A stretch of DNA of 64,000 nt from Candidatus Enterococcus willemsii (GTDB lineage: Bacteria; Bacillota; Bacilli; Lactobacillales; Enterococcaceae), in contig NZ_MAEL01000042.1 in the NCBI RefSeq assembly GCF_009933335.1, positions 1 through 64,000 on the forward strand, in the 5' to 3' direction. The notes under the pieces are model-generated. The model was not told where the DNA came from and did not search any database. It saw only the letters and a program-made list of their open reading frames with translations. This document shows, one piece after another, positions 44,045 through 54,240 of the stretch (positions are counted from its first letter, which is position 1; every line of letters begins with the position of its first letter). The position numbers were made by a program, and so were the translations under genes.

Positions 44045-44659
44045 ATGTCGTTTTTGGCAAAAGTATCAACATTTTTTGGGCTAGAAGATGAAGAGTACAT
44101 GGAAGAAGAGCAAGTACGCCAACCTAGACCAACGAAACAGCCTAGACCATCTAGACCAGTGGCACAAAAACCTGCGCCACAACAAACACCTAGTCCTAGA
44201 GCGACTGTTCAGCAAAACGCATTTGATGCGAGAAGAAAGAAAGCACCAGTGAAACAGACTACAGAGACTGTGCGTAAACCTTCAGAGCAACCAAGAATGC
44301 AATCTACTAGAGAACAAGTAAAACCACAAGAAAAGAAAGTTGTTTCTATGAGACAATCACAACAACCAGTCCAAGAAGCAAGCTCTGCAAGTAAAATTAC
44401 GATTATCCAACCACGCGTTTATTCTGAAGCGATGACAATTGCTAAACATGTGATGAGTGGTGAATCGGTACTTGTTAATTTTCACTTAATTGAAGAGTAT
44501 CAAGCACGTCGAATCGTTGATTTTCTGACTGGAACAGTGTACGCTGAGGATGGAGATATTAAACGAGTGGCAGACGAAATCTTCTTATGCACACCAAAAG
44601 GAACAGAGATTGATGGCACTGCACAATCACTTGTTGATAATAACTTTTTTGATGTTTAA
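44045..44659 (+). CDS. sepF: Cell division protein SepF
   Basis: 204 residues. The N-terminal membrane-binding helix (MSFLAKVSTFFGLEDEEYME) is followed by a Gln/Pro/Arg-rich linker (about 25-115) and the SepF core (ITIIQPRVYSEAMTIAKHVM, then RRIVDFLTGTVYAEDGDI). It binds the FtsZ C-terminal peptide and supports septum assembly. The linker is longer than in B. subtilis. Confidence 0.95.
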   Translation: MSFLAKVSTFFGLEDEEYMEEEQVRQPRPTKQPRPSRPVAQKPAPQQTPSPRATVQQNAFDARRKKAPVKQTTETVRKPSEQPRMQSTREQVKPQEKKVVSMRQSQQPVQEASSASKITIIQPRVYSEAMTIAKHVMSGESVLVNFHLIEEYQARRIVDFLTGTVYAEDGDIKRVADEIFLCTPKGTEIDGTAQSLVDNNFFDV

Positions 44660-44676
44660 TTAAGGAGGACAAGCGT

Positions 44677-44946
44677 ATATTAATTTACACAATTGTAGAT
44701 TTGTTAAGTAGAGTAGTCTACATTTATACGATTTTATTAGTTATCTATGCACTGTTGTCTTGGTTTCCAGGTGGATACCAATCATCATTTGGTCGATTTT
44801 TAGCAAAAATATGCGAACCATATTTAAGTCTGTTTGACCATCTAAATTTATCTATTGGTATGATGAATTTCAATATTGCATTTGCAATAATTGTTTTACA
44901 ATTAGCATCACAAGCGTTGTTTCGTATCATTTTAGCAATCTTTTAA
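44677..44946 (+). CDS. ylmG: YggT/YlmG membrane protein (apparent ATA start)
   Basis: 89 residues if it starts at ATA 44677. Two hydrophobic segments flank the family signature LLSWFPGG, then FGRFLAKICEPYLSLFD. The only standard start in frame is TTG 44701, which has no ribosome site and would trim the first helix. AAGGAGG (44662-44668) is 8 nt before ATA 44677. Role: envelope or division-associated YggT protein, function not settled. Lies between sepF and ylmH as usual. Confidence 0.85.
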   Translation: MLIYTIVDLLSRVVYIYTILLVIYALLSWFPGGYQSSFGRFLAKICEPYLSLFDHLNLSIGMMNFNIAFAIIVLQLASQALFRIILAIF

Positions 44947-44962
44947 CGGAAGGGGTGAGTCG

Positions 44963-45745
44963 ATGAACGCAAATGTCTATCAACATTTTCGGTCTGATGA
45001 ACACCCTTTTATTGATACAGTAGAAGATTGGATCGAGCAAGTAACGATGCAATATGCTCCATTGCTAACTAATTTTTTAGATCCTAGACAAGCCTATATA
45101 TTAGAGACATTGGTTAGACAAAATACAGATTTAAAATTCCAATTTTTTGGCGGATATGAAGCAGCTGAACGAACACGCTGTTTGATTTTTCCTGATTATT
45201 ATCAGCCAGAACAAGACGAGTTTGATATTGCGCTATATACCATTAATTATCCGAAAAAATTTACTACTTTGAGTCATGGGAAAATTTTAGGAACATTAAT
45301 TGGTTCAGGTGTCAAACGCGAATTCTTTGGGGACATTATCTCAGATGGAGAGAGCTGGCAAGTATTTGTTGCCAAGGAGGTTTCTTCTTTTGTGGAACTT
45401 CAAGTCACAAAAATGGGAAATGTCAGTGTACGATTAGAGAAAAGCGATTATACACAAATTATTATGCCCAAAGATGGTTGGACACCAGAGCGTGAAACAG
45501 TTAGCTCACTACGTTTAGATACAGTTATTTCTAGTGTCTTTAACATTTCAAGACAACGTTCCAAACAATTAATTGAATCAGGAAAGATAAAAATTAACTG
45601 GACTGAAAATACTAGACCAGATTTTATGCTCGATTTGTTGGATATTGTGTCGATTCGAGGCTTTGGTCGTTTACAAATTCAAGGAATTGAAGGAACGACT
45701 AAAAAAGAAAAAATACGATTGTTACTAGGTGTTTTACGTAAATAA
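44963..45745 (+). CDS. ylmH: YlmH-type RNA-binding protein with S4 domain
   Basis: 260 residues. An N-terminal RRM-like region precedes a C-terminal S4 domain (about 180-240; SLRLDTVISSVFNISRQRSK, LIESGKIKIN). YlmH binds ribosome-associated RNA and is implicated in rescuing stalled translation in B. subtilis. It is in its normal place between ylmG and divIVA. Confidence 0.93.
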   Translation: MNANVYQHFRSDEHPFIDTVEDWIEQVTMQYAPLLTNFLDPRQAYILETLVRQNTDLKFQFFGGYEAAERTRCLIFPDYYQPEQDEFDIALYTINYPKKFTTLSHGKILGTLIGSGVKREFFGDIISDGESWQVFVAKEVSSFVELQVTKMGNVSVRLEKSDYTQIIMPKDGWTPERETVSSLRLDTVISSVFNISRQRSKQLIESGKIKINWTENTRPDFMLDLLDIVSIRGFGRLQIQGIEGTTKKEKIRLLLGVLRK

Positions 45746-45766
45746 CTAAAAGAGGTGGATAAAAAA

Positions 45767-46459
45767 ATGGCATTAACTCCATTAGATATTCAAAATAAAA
45801 GCTTTCCAGTAAAAATGAGAGGCTATGAAAAAGATGAAGTCGATGATTTCTTAGACTTAATTGTACGTGATTATGAAGAAGCGATTCAAAAAAATCGTGA
45901 GTTAGAAAAATCTTTACGTCATGCAGAAGAAAAGTTAGAGTACTTCAATGAATTGAAAGATGCATTGAACCAATCAATCATCGTGGCACAAGATACTGCT
46001 GATAAAGTAAAAACAAGTGCAAGTAAAGAATCTGATGTCATTGTGACGTCTGCTCAAAACAAAGCGAATGAATTAGTCGCAACCGCTGAAAAACGTGCGT
46101 ATGCATTAACAACAGCAGCTGAAGAAAAAGCGAAAGAGATTTTAACAGAAGCAACTGAAAATGCTCGTCAATTAGCAACTGAAACAAATGACTTGAAGAA
46201 GAAAACCAAAGTCTTCCATAATAATTTATCAGTTATGCTACAAGCTCAATTAGAACAAGTGAAGAGCCCAGAGTGGGAAGAAATTTTAGCACCATTCTCA
46301 AGCTATGTACAAGATAGCCATGAAGTGATTCGCGAAGTTTTATCAAAAGAGCTTGACAATGAAAATGATTCTGCAGTAAACTCAGAAGAAGCAGTCCAAG
46401 AAGATGATTTAGAGATTGTAGAAGCAACTGAAAAAGTTGTCGAAGTTACTGAAGATTAA
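45767..46459 (+). CDS. divIVA: Septum and pole protein DivIVA
   Basis: 230 residues. The N-terminal membrane-curvature domain (LTPLDIQNKSFPVKMRGYEK, then DEVDDFLDLIVRDYE) is followed by long coiled coils and an acidic tail. Marks division sites and poles. The ATG at 45767 follows AGAGGTGG; a GTG at 45755 lies inside that site. Last gene of the division cluster. Confidence 0.95.
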   Translation: MALTPLDIQNKSFPVKMRGYEKDEVDDFLDLIVRDYEEAIQKNRELEKSLRHAEEKLEYFNELKDALNQSIIVAQDTADKVKTSASKESDVIVTSAQNKANELVATAEKRAYALTTAAEEKAKEILTEATENARQLATETNDLKKKTKVFHNNLSVMLQAQLEQVKSPEWEEILAPFSSYVQDSHEVIREVLSKELDNENDSAVNSEEAVQEDDLEIVEATEKVVEVTED

Positions 46460-46461
46460 TA

Positions 46462-46695
46462 GATGATATGAAGTAGAACAGAAAAGCTGGATGCATTTTT
46501 AAAGCGAATCAGGGAGAGTGTAAGCCTGAGAAAACCCTGCATTGAGCCAGATCCTCTACACATCTTGATTTTGAATAAAAGTAGAAATCAACGGCTGATT
46601 CCGTTAACAATCACTAAAGAAAAACAATTTGTTTTTAAACTTTGGGTGGTACCACGACACGTTCGTCCCTGTTAGCGGGGAGGAGCGTTTTTTTA
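46462..46695 (+). promoter_or_regulatory. T-box riboswitch of ileS
   Basis: A leader of about 230 nt carries the T-box TGGGTGGTACCACG (46643-46656), followed by a 13-bp terminator stem with one mismatch (46659-46671 with 46676-46688) and a T tract. The stem I base (GTAGA / TCTAC) places an ATC triplet at 46562-46564 on the 3' side, a plausible isoleucine specifier. Uncharged tRNA-Ile would stabilise the antiterminator and switch on ileS. Confidence 0.92.
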
Positions 46696-46732
46696 TACCC
46701 AAAGTAATTACTAATCAGAGGAGCAATCAAAA

Positions 46733-49537
46733 ATGAAAATGAAAGATACGTTACACCTTGGAAAAACAGCTTTTCCAATGCGTGGTAATTTGCCAAATCG
46801 TGAAGGGCAATGGCAAAAGGAATGGGAAGAACAAGATATTTATGGTCAACGTCAAAAGTTAAATGAAGGTAAACCGACATTTATTTTACATGATGGGCCT
46901 CCTTTTGCGAATGGAAATATCCATATTGGTCATGCATTAAATAAAATTAGTAAAGATATTATTGTGCGTTCAAAATCAATGTCTGGCTTCCGTGCGCCGT
47001 ATGTTCCAGGTTGGGATACACATGGTTTGCCAATCGAGCAAGTATTAACAAATAAAGGAATTAAACGTAAAGAAATGTCTACAGCCGAGTATCGTCAAAA
47101 ATGTTATGATTATGCCTTAACACAAGTTGATACGCAAAGAGAAGATTTTAAACGCCTAGGTGTTTCTGGTGATTGGGAAAATCCTTATATTACTTTGACA
47201 CCTGATTTTGAAGCAGCAGAAATCCGTGTCTTTGGTAAAATGGCTGAAAAAGGTTATATCTATAAAGGATTAAAACCAATCTATTGGTCGCCATCTAGTG
47301 AATCTTCTTTAGCAGAAGCAGAAATTGAATACAAAGATGTGAAATCTCCTTCCATTTATGTTGCTTTCAAAGTAGCGAATGGCAAAGGTTTACTAGATGA
47401 AGATACCTCATTTGTTATTTGGACAACAACACCATGGACGTTACCGGCTAACTTAGGAATCTCGGTAAATCCAGAATATACGTATGTACAAGTTAATGCA
47501 GATGGTCGTAAATTTATGGTTGCGAAAGATTTATTAGCAACAGTTACAGAAGCAATTGGTTGGGAAAATGTGGAGATTTTACAAGAATTCGCAGGTGACC
47601 AATTAGAAAATATGACTGCGCAGCATCCATTTTATGATCGTACATCATTAGTGATGTTAGGAGATCATGTTACTTTAGACGCAGGTACTGGTTTAGTTCA
47701 TACGGCACCTGGTCACGGGGAAGATGACTACATCGTCAGCAAACGTTATAACTTAGAAGTGATTTCTCCTGTTGATAGCCGTGGTTGCTTTACGGAAGAA
47801 GCACCAGGATTTGAAGGGATTTTCTATGATAAAGCGAACCCAATGATTACAGAGTTGTTAAAAGAAAAAGATGCTTTATTGAAACTCGATTTCTTCACGC
47901 ATAGCTATCCACATGACTGGCGTACAAAAAAACCAGTAATTTATCGTGCGACACCACAATGGTTTGCATCAATTGATAAATTCCGTGAAAATATTTTAGA
48001 TGAAGTTGAAAAAGTTGATTGGATTATCCCTTGGGGTAAAAACCGTCTGTACAATATGATTCGTGATCGTGGTGACTGGGTAATCTCTCGCCAACGTGCA
48101 TGGGGTGTACCATTGCCAATTTTCTATGCAGAAAATGGCGAAGCAATTATTACACCAGAAACAATTGAACATGTGGCACAATTATTTGGCGAATTTGGCT
48201 CAAATGTTTGGTTTGAACGCGATGCAAAAGAATTGTTACCAGAAGGATTCACTCACCCAGGTTCTCCAAATGGCGAATTTACGAAAGAAACAGATATTAT
48301 GGATGTATGGTTCGATTCAGGCTCTTCTCATGAAGCTGTGTTACGCCAAAGAGAAGATTTAGCTTTCCCTGCAGATATGTATCTTGAAGGTTCTGACCAA
48401 TATCGTGGTTGGTTTAATTCAAGTATTACAACAAGTGTTGCTATTAATGGTGTTGCACCGTATAAAGCAGTCTTATCTCAAGGGTTTGCTCTAGATGGTG
48501 AAGGCCGTAAGATGAGTAAATCATTGGGCAATACAATTGTTCCAAGCAAAGTCATTAACCAAATGGGTGCAGATATTTTACGTCTATGGGTAAGTAGTGT
48601 GGATTACGAATCTGATGTACGTGTGTCAATGGATATTTTAACGCAAGTATCTGAAGTGTATCGTAAAATCCGTAACACGATGCGTTTCTTAATTGCCAAT
48701 ACTGAAGACTTTAATCCGAAAACGGATGCTGTAGCATTTGAAGATTTACGTTCTGTTGATAAATACATGACCGTACGTTTGAACCAAGTAATTAAAGAGA
48801 TTCGTGAAAATGGGTATGAACAATATAACTTTATTCATATTTATCGTACTGTCATGAACTTCTTGACAGTTGAGCTATCTTCATTCTATTTAGACTTTGC
48901 CAAAGATGTTGTTTATATTGAAGCAGCAAATGATTATCAACGTCGTTCTATGCAAACAGTCTTTTATCAAGCTGTCGTAGCTTTAACGAAATTATTGACA
49001 CCAATCATTCCACATACTGCGGAAGAAATTTGGTCATTCTTGAAAGAAGACGAGGAATTTGTACAATTAGCAGAATTCCCTGAATACCAAGAATTTCCAA
49101 ATCAAGCAGAATTATTAGATACGTGGTCTGCGTTTATGGATTTCCGTGACAATGTCTTGAAATCGTTAGAAGTTGCGCGTAATGAAAAATTAATCGGTAA
49201 ATCATTAGAAGCAAAAGTAACAATTTATCCTAGCGAAACAATTCAAATGTTATTAACAGCAGTAGATACAAACTTACCACAATTATTGATTGTGTCTCCT
49301 GATTTCTTTGAAGTCAAAGCAGTTGGTACCGACGTGCCAGCAAATGCTCAACAATTTGAAGATGTTGCTATCTTAATTGAAAAAGCTGATGGTGAAGTTT
49401 GCGAACGTTGTCGTCAAGTGAAAGCCACAGTAGGTTCTCATAGCCATGAAGGTTTAGAAACATTATGTGAACATTGTGCAGAAATCGTGACAAGTGAATT
49501 TCCTGAAGCAGTAGCAGAAGGTTTTGAAACGAAATAG
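46733..49537 (+). CDS. ileS: Isoleucyl-tRNA synthetase
   Basis: 934 residues, class I synthetase. HIGH motif in [19 protein letters not shown] in [10 protein letters not shown], the editing (CP1) domain around [10 protein letters not shown], and a C-terminal zinc site with two C-x-x-C pairs (CERC and CEHC). Controlled by the T-box upstream. The start ATG at 46733 follows GAGGAG; ATG 46739 is possible too. Confidence 0.96.
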   Translation: MKMKDTLHLGKTAFPMRGNLPNREGQWQKEWEEQDIYGQRQKLNEGKPTFILHDGPPFANGNIHIGHALNKISKDIIVRSKSMSGFRAPYVPGWDTHGLPIEQVLTNKGIKRKEMSTAEYRQKCYDYALTQVDTQREDFKRLGVSGDWENPYITLTPDFEAAEIRVFGKMAEKGYIYKGLKPIYWSPSSESSLAEAEIEYKDVKSPSIYVAFKVANGKGLLDEDTSFVIWTTTPWTLPANLGISVNPEYTYVQVNADGRKFMVAKDLLATVTEAIGWENVEILQEFAGDQLENMTAQHPFYDRTSLVMLGDHVTLDAGTGLVHTAPGHGEDDYIVSKRYNLEVISPVDSRGCFTEEAPGFEGIFYDKANPMITELLKEKDALLKLDFFTHSYPHDWRTKKPVIYRATPQWFASIDKFRENILDEVEKVDWIIPWGKNRLYNMIRDRGDWVISRQRAWGVPLPIFYAENGEAIITPETIEHVAQLFGEFGSNVWFERDAKELLPEGFTHPGSPNGEFTKETDIMDVWFDSGSSHEAVLRQREDLAFPADMYLEGSDQYRGWFNSSITTSVAINGVAPYKAVLSQGFALDGEGRKMSKSLGNTIVPSKVINQMGADILRLWVSSVDYESDVRVSMDILTQVSEVYRKIRNTMRFLIANTEDFNPKTDAVAFEDLRSVDKYMTVRLNQVIKEIRENGYEQYNFIHIYRTVMNFLTVELSSFYLDFAKDVVYIEAANDYQRRSMQTVFYQAVVALTKLLTPIIPHTAEEIWSFLKEDEEFVQLAEFPEYQEFPNQAELLDTWSAFMDFRDNVLKSLEVARNEKLIGKSLEAKVTIYPSETIQMLLTAVDTNLPQLLIVSPDFFEVKAVGTDVPANAQQFEDVAILIEKADGEVCERCRQVKATVGSHSHEGLETLCEHCAEIVTSEFPEAVAEGFETK

Positions 49538-49542
49538 CAAGA

Positions 49543-49569
49543 AAGCCCGCCAATTCGGCGGGCTTTTAG
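49543..49569 (+). terminator. Terminator after ileS
   Basis: A GC-rich perfect 9-bp stem (49543-49551 with 49557-49565) with a 5-nt loop, then TTTAG. Confidence 0.85.
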
Positions 49570-49575
49570 TATATA

Positions 49576-49604
49576 AATAAGCGAGCCAGTCTGGCTCGCT
49601 TATT
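49576..49604 (-). terminator. Second hairpin, at the zwf end
   Basis: A perfect 13-bp stem (49576-49588 with 49592-49604) with a GTC loop starts 2 bases from the zwf stop codon. The T run is poor on both strands, but position and stability suggest it ends the zwf message. Confidence 0.65.
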
Positions 49605-49605
49605 G

Positions 49606-51126
49606 CTATTTCAATAATCCACGTTCACGATACCATTCATCTGGCGTCCAAATCCATTCGAAACCATCTTTTGCTAATAAATCATAAGCTTCTTTTGGTC
49701 CCATTGAACGAGCGGGGTATTGAGGAACTTCTGTTGAAGCTTTATCCCAAGTTTGGCGGATAGTGTCAACAATACGCCATGATTGAGCGACCTCAGCCCA
49801 GTGAGTAAAGTTGGTGCTATCGCCATTTAAGGCATCAAGCATCAATTTTTCATATGCTTCAGGAGTATTTTCAATAATTTCTGCACTATTACGATGTTCC
49901 AAGCGAATTGGTAACATATTAAATCCTTGTCCAACTTCTTTGCCATTTAGAGATAGTGAGAAGCCTTCAGTTGGTTGAATATAGATTGTTAACACATTTG
50001 GTTCCAGAACTTCTTGTTCGCAAGTTGCACCAACAGAGTCTTTAAAGACATTAACGGGGACTTGTTTGAAGACGACATTGATACGAGTTCCTTTCTCTGT
50101 TAGGCGTTTACCGGTGCGAACGTAGAAAGGAACACCTGACCAGCGGAAATTATCGATTAAGAATTTTCCAGCAACAAATGTTTCTGTTTTTGAATCTGGA
50201 TCAACGTTTAGTTCTTCTTTGTATCCAGCAAATGTTTTGTTATCAAAGTCTCCAGCACTATATTGACCACGAACAAAGTTTTTACTTACTTCTTCAGGAG
50301 TATAGACACGGACAGCTTCTAAGGCTTTGATTTTTTCTGCACGAATTTCTTTTTCTGAAAAGGCCACAGGTGGTTCCATTGCTAATAAAGATAAGATTTG
50401 TAAAATATGATTTTGTACCATATCTTTTAATGCACCACTTTTATCGTAATAACCACCACGTTCTTCTACACCTAAGTCTTCGGCAATGTTAATTTGGATG
50501 TTATCAATGTGTCGATTGCTCCAAAGTGATTCAAAAATGCTATTGGCAAAGCGAATCGCTGAAATATTTTGAATCATTTCTTTACCAAGGTAATGGTCAA
50601 TTCGATAAATATCTTCTTCTTGAAAGACCTGAGCGATTTCTTGGTTTAATTGGTGAGCTGTTTCATAATCTGTTCCAAAAGGTTTTTCAATAATTACTCG
50701 GTGATAGCCATTAACATCTAACATTCCTTGAGTTTTTAGATGAGAAACAATTGTTCCAAAGAAGTTTGGTGACATCGCTAAGTAAAATAAGCGATTGCCT
50801 TCTAATTGATATTTTGCATCTAACTCATCAGAAAGTTTTTTGAGTGTATTATAATGTTCCGTATCTTGAACATCATGCGATTGATAATAGAAGTGAGAGG
50901 CAAAAGCTTCTGCTTCTTCGGTTGTTGGTTCTAAACCAGCAATTGTTTCTTTAATAATGTCGCGGTATTTTTCATTTGTCCACGGACGACGAGCTGTTCC
51001 GATAACTGCAAAGGATTCAACCAAATCACCTTTGCGATAAAGACGGAATAAAGATGGGTATAACTTTCTTTGTGCTAAATCACCAGTACCACCAAAGATG
51101 GTAAACAAAACCTTTTTTTCATTCAT
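49606..51126 (-). CDS. zwf: Glucose-6-phosphate 1-dehydrogenase
   Basis: 506 residues. The NADP-binding motif is FGGTGDLAQRKLYPSL. The active-site segment RIDHYLGKEMIQN holds the catalytic His and Lys. The C-terminal domain has FRWSGVPFYVRTGKRL. It opens the pentose phosphate pathway, making NADPH. The ATG at 51126 has an AGGAGTG site. The upstream region contains a tandem duplication of about 100 bp. Confidence 0.95.
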   Translation of the reverse strand: MNEKKVLFTIFGGTGDLAQRKLYPSLFRLYRKGDLVESFAVIGTARRPWTNEKYRDIIKETIAGLEPTTEEAEAFASHFYYQSHDVQDTEHYNTLKKLSDELDAKYQLEGNRLFYLAMSPNFFGTIVSHLKTQGMLDVNGYHRVIIEKPFGTDYETAHQLNQEIAQVFQEEDIYRIDHYLGKEMIQNISAIRFANSIFESLWSNRHIDNIQINIAEDLGVEERGGYYDKSGALKDMVQNHILQILSLLAMEPPVAFSEKEIRAEKIKALEAVRVYTPEEVSKNFVRGQYSAGDFDNKTFAGYKEELNVDPDSKTETFVAGKFLIDNFRWSGVPFYVRTGKRLTEKGTRINVVFKQVPVNVFKDSVGATCEQEVLEPNVLTIYIQPTEGFSLSLNGKEVGQGFNMLPIRLEHRNSAEIIENTPEAYEKLMLDALNGDSTNFTHWAEVAQSWRIVDTIRQTWDKASTEVPQYPARSMGPKEAYDLLAKDGFEWIWTPDEWYRERGLLK

Positions 51127-51136
51127 AGAGTTCACT

Positions 51137-51343
51137 CCTAATTCAATTTAAAGTAATAAATTTTTTTCAAAAATTTAGTTCGATTTTCATCACGTATATC
51201 ATTCCACTAGCTAGAACTGAAAGAAAAGTGGAAGTGACATCCTAATTCAATTTAAAGTAATAAATTTTTTTCAAAAATTTAGTTCGATTTTCATCACGTA
51301 TATCATTCCACTAGCTAGAACTGAAAGAAAGTGGAAGTAATAT
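51137..51343. repeat. Tandem duplication upstream of zwf
   Basis: Two direct copies, 51137-51240 and 51241-about 51340, are identical over roughly the first 90 bases and differ at the end by one lost A and a few substitutions. The first copy begins at the zwf ribosome site and the pair fills the whole upstream region. A fragment resembling the start of a third copy (CTCATTCAATTA) follows at about 51344. I cannot place the zwf promoter with confidence; if it is inside the unit it has been doubled. Confidence 0.9.
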
Positions 51344-51412
51344 TCTCATTCAATTAATGTGATGTTTCTTTCGTTAGTTGTTAAAAATTGTAAAAAGATG
51401 GGGCTATGTTTT

Positions 51413-52060
51413 TTATACTTGATCAACAAAGATGGTGCTTGCTGCTTTGTAACTAATCGGGATGGTTTTTTCTTCATTTTGAATAGTTATGGGCCCTTCG
51501 TAAGCTGCAACATCGATAATTTCATATTCTTCATGAAGTTTGACGTCAATCGATACAAGATAATCCAATAGTTCGCGTTCATCCAGAACTCGGGCAATTT
51601 TAATTTTTGTACCTACTGGATATGAACTAAGTGTTTCTCTTTTTATCTCATGGATAGTTTGTGTTTCGCTCGGAATCATACCACCATGTGGACAGTATTT
51701 TGGATGATTAAGATATGTTTCTAAGCGTTCTGCAAGGGTAGAAGAAGTTACATGTTCTAATACTTCTGCATCATCGTGTACGTCATTCCAAGAATAATTT
51801 AAATGTTCTACTAAAAATACTTCCCATAAGCGATGACGTCGAATCAGTGCACTAGCTTTTTGCAAACCAGCTGCTGTTAATTGTACGCCTTGATAAGGGG
51901 TGTGCTTGACTAGTCCTTCTTTGACGAGTTTGGAGACCATCTCGCTAACGGAGGCTGCAGAAATAGCCAGTCCAGACACAATTTGTTTGTTATTGATTTT
52001 TTGTTGGTCACCGCCAAGTTCTAAGATTAACTTTAGATAATCTTCTCGATTTGGTGTCAT
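51413..52060 (-). CDS. mntR: MntR/DtxR-family metal-dependent repressor
   Basis: 215 residues. An N-terminal winged helix (KQIVSGLAISAASVSEMVSK), the dimerisation domain with metal-binding segments (HRLWEVFLVEHL, DAEVLEHVTS, HPKYCPHGGMIP) and a C-terminal FeoA/SH3-like domain (about 140-215). Represses manganese or iron uptake when the metal is plentiful. The CPHG segment with Cys and His fits the DtxR/IdeR-like branch, so the sensed metal could be Fe or Mn. Transcribed behind no partner gene here. Confidence 0.88.
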   Translation of the reverse strand: MTPNREDYLKLILELGGDQQKINNKQIVSGLAISAASVSEMVSKLVKEGLVKHTPYQGVQLTAAGLQKASALIRRHRLWEVFLVEHLNYSWNDVHDDAEVLEHVTSSTLAERLETYLNHPKYCPHGGMIPSETQTIHEIKRETLSSYPVGTKIKIARVLDERELLDYLVSIDVKLHEEYEIIDVAAYEGPITIQNEEKTIPISYKAASTIFVDQV

Positions 52061-52147
52061 TATGAATCATCCCTTCTATATGAAGTAAAGTTTATCAAAA
52101 TTTTAGCTTTTTTACTACGGAAAAGAAAGAAAATTCGGATAAAAGAA

Positions 52148-52178
52148 AAGCAAAAACGAAAAATTCGTTTTTGCTTTG
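52148..52178. terminator. Terminator after aminopeptidase gene
   Basis: A perfect 13-bp stem (52148-52160 with 52166-52178) with a 5-nt loop and A/T tracts; it ends the minus-strand aminopeptidase transcript. Confidence 0.8.
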
Positions 52179-52183
52179 AATAA

Positions 52184-53419
52184 TTACGCCCAATCACCAT
52201 TTCTAAAGATAGGTGATTGACTGCCATCTTTACGAATACCATCAATATTCATTTGTGCAGAGCCAACCATGAAATCAACATGTGTTTGACTACGATTTAG
52301 GCCTGCAGCGATTAGTTCGTCTTCAGTCATTTCTGTGCCACCTTGTAAATTGAAGGCATAAGCTGAACCCAATGCTAAATGGTTTGAGGCATTTTCATCA
52401 AATAGCGTATTGAAGAAAATAATTCCTGATTGTGAAATAGGAGAGGGATCTGGTACCAAAGCAACTTCACCTAAACGTTTGGCACCTTCATCGATAGCTA
52501 GTAATTTAGCCAAAACATCTTCTCCTTGTTCAGCACTGAAATCAACCACTTTTCCATCTTTAAATGTAAATTTCATACCAGAAATGATAGTTCCCGCATA
52601 ACTTAATGGTTTGGTACTAGTAATGTATCCATCAATTCGACGACTATCTGGTGCAGTGAAAACTTCTTCTGTTGGCATATTTGCCATGAATTTTTCACCA
52701 CGTGCATTAAAGCTACCTGCACCTTCCCATAAATGATTTTCTGGTAAACCGATAATTAAATCTGTTCCCGGTGCTGTGTAATGTAAAGAGTCGAACTGTT
52801 CATTATTCAATTTGTCTGCTTGTTTTTGTAGGGTTTCATCATGTTTTTTCCAAGCAGCTACAGGATCTTCAGTGTAGATGCGTGTTGTCTTAAATATTTG
52901 ATCCCATAATGCATCTTGCGCATCACTTTCAGAAAGATTAGGAAAGACTTTTTTTGCCCACTCCACACCTGCTGCTGCGGCAACTACCCAGCTAACTTTA
53001 TTGGATTGTGTTGCTAAACGTAAGTTATGCAATGCTTTACCAGTTGCAGCTTGATAAGTTGCTACACGCTCTGAATCAACGCCTGCTAAGGCACCTGGAT
53101 CAGAAGAAACGATGCTAATTCGGCTGGCACCTTTGGCAATCCAATCATCTGTTTGATCAATACGATGTTGTGGTACATTTTCTAAACGGTCTTGACTTGC
53201 ATGAGTTAAAAATTCTTTTTGAATAATGTCATCAGACCATTGCAAGATTACTTCATCAGCACCTAGTTCATAAGCTTTTTGTGTAATAAGACGTGCTAAA
53301 GGCGCTTGTTCCACATTAATTTGTAAAACAACTGTATGTGATTTTTGGACATTGACACCCACTTCAGCAATTAGTTGTGCATATTTTTCGAGATTTTCAT
53401 TAAAATTTGCTAAAACCAT
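52184..53419 (-). CDS. M29-family metallo-aminopeptidase
   Basis: 411 residues. Thermophilic aminopeptidase (AmpS/PepS/AmpT) family. Diagnostic regions are NARGEKFMANMPTEEVFTAP with the metal-binding Glu, the central TLFDENASNHLALGSAY and the C-terminal QTHVDFMVGSAQMNIDGI with His and Asp ligands. It trims N-terminal residues from peptides in the cytoplasm. The start at 53419 is preceded by AGGAGG; a start at 53443 would lie before that site. Confidence 0.92.
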   Translation of the reverse strand: MVLANFNENLEKYAQLIAEVGVNVQKSHTVVLQINVEQAPLARLITQKAYELGADEVILQWSDDIIQKEFLTHASQDRLENVPQHRIDQTDDWIAKGASRISIVSSDPGALAGVDSERVATYQAATGKALHNLRLATQSNKVSWVVAAAAGVEWAKKVFPNLSESDAQDALWDQIFKTTRIYTEDPVAAWKKHDETLQKQADKLNNEQFDSLHYTAPGTDLIIGLPENHLWEGAGSFNARGEKFMANMPTEEVFTAPDSRRIDGYITSTKPLSYAGTIISGMKFTFKDGKVVDFSAEQGEDVLAKLLAIDEGAKRLGEVALVPDPSPISQSGIIFFNTLFDENASNHLALGSAYAFNLQGGTEMTEDELIAAGLNRSQTHVDFMVGSAQMNIDGIRKDGSQSPIFRNGDWA

Positions 53420-53621
53420 GATTGATTTTCCTCCTATTTTCAATTAATTCTATGATAACATTAAGCAAAGAAAAGTGGCATTGTTTTGTTTAAATAATAA
53501 GAAATGTTTTTTTTATTTAAAAGATAAACGAGCAAAATTTGAATTCTATGAAAAACATGTTAAAATAAGGAAAATGTGAATTTGAAAGCGGTATATATTG
53601 AATGTAAGGAGACCGAAGTTT

Positions 53622-54206
53622 ATGGCAAGAAAAAAAACGATTACTAGAGAGCAAATTTTAAGTGCTGCGTATGAAGTTGTTGCAAAAGAAGGTTTTTCCC
53701 GTTTTACTGCTCGAAATATTGCGGCAAAAATGAAATGTTCGACGCAACCGATTTATTTAGAGTTCAAAAATATGGACGATTTAAAAACGGTGTTAGTTGC
53801 TGAGATTCTTGATGCATGGTCATCAAAAATGATTGATAAGGTAATCACAGGGAATCGACTAGTGGATTTAGGTCTAAATTGTATTGAATTTGCTAATCAA
53901 GATAAGCAGTTATATAAAGCCCTTTATTTAGAAGGGGAGAATGATATGGCACAAATGAAAGAATATTCGTATGATTTTTTTGTCAATACGATTATTAAAG
54001 GCACAGAGTATGATGGTCTGACTGCTGAACGAACAGAAGCGTTATATACAGGATTTTGGATTCTTATTTCAGGATTAGCAGCGTTAACTTCTTCAAGTAT
54101 TTTAGACTTATCGCAAGAAGAAATTATTGAATTGCTGACCACCTCATTTGAAACGATGAAACATAGCAAACCTGTTGATTTGAGTTTTAAAACATTACGA
54201 CCATAA
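53622..54206 (+). CDS. TetR-family regulator
   Basis: 194 residues. The N-terminal TetR helix-turn-helix (ITREQILSAAYEVVAKEGFS, then FTARNIAAKMKCSTQPIYLEF) is clear. The C-terminal ligand domain has no recognisable specificity. The ATG at 53622 is 9 nt from AAGGAG. No adjacent efflux gene, so its target is unknown; the flavodoxin gene lies convergent to it. Confidence 0.85.
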   Translation: MARKKTITREQILSAAYEVVAKEGFSRFTARNIAAKMKCSTQPIYLEFKNMDDLKTVLVAEILDAWSSKMIDKVITGNRLVDLGLNCIEFANQDKQLYKALYLEGENDMAQMKEYSYDFFVNTIIKGTEYDGLTAERTEALYTGFWILISGLAALTSSSILDLSQEEIIELLTTSFETMKHSKPVDLSFKTLRP

Positions 54207-54240
54207 AAAAATTCCAGCTTCAATGTAAGCTGGAATTTTC
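54207..54240. terminator. Bidirectional terminator
   Basis: A perfect 12-bp stem (54209-54220 with 54227-54238) with a 6-nt loop, A run on the left and T run on the right, shared by the convergent TetR and flavodoxin genes. Confidence 0.88.

Noticed and set aside
46462-46732. Small coding gene between divIVA and ileS
   Set aside because: The stretch is fully explained by the T-box leader with its terminator.
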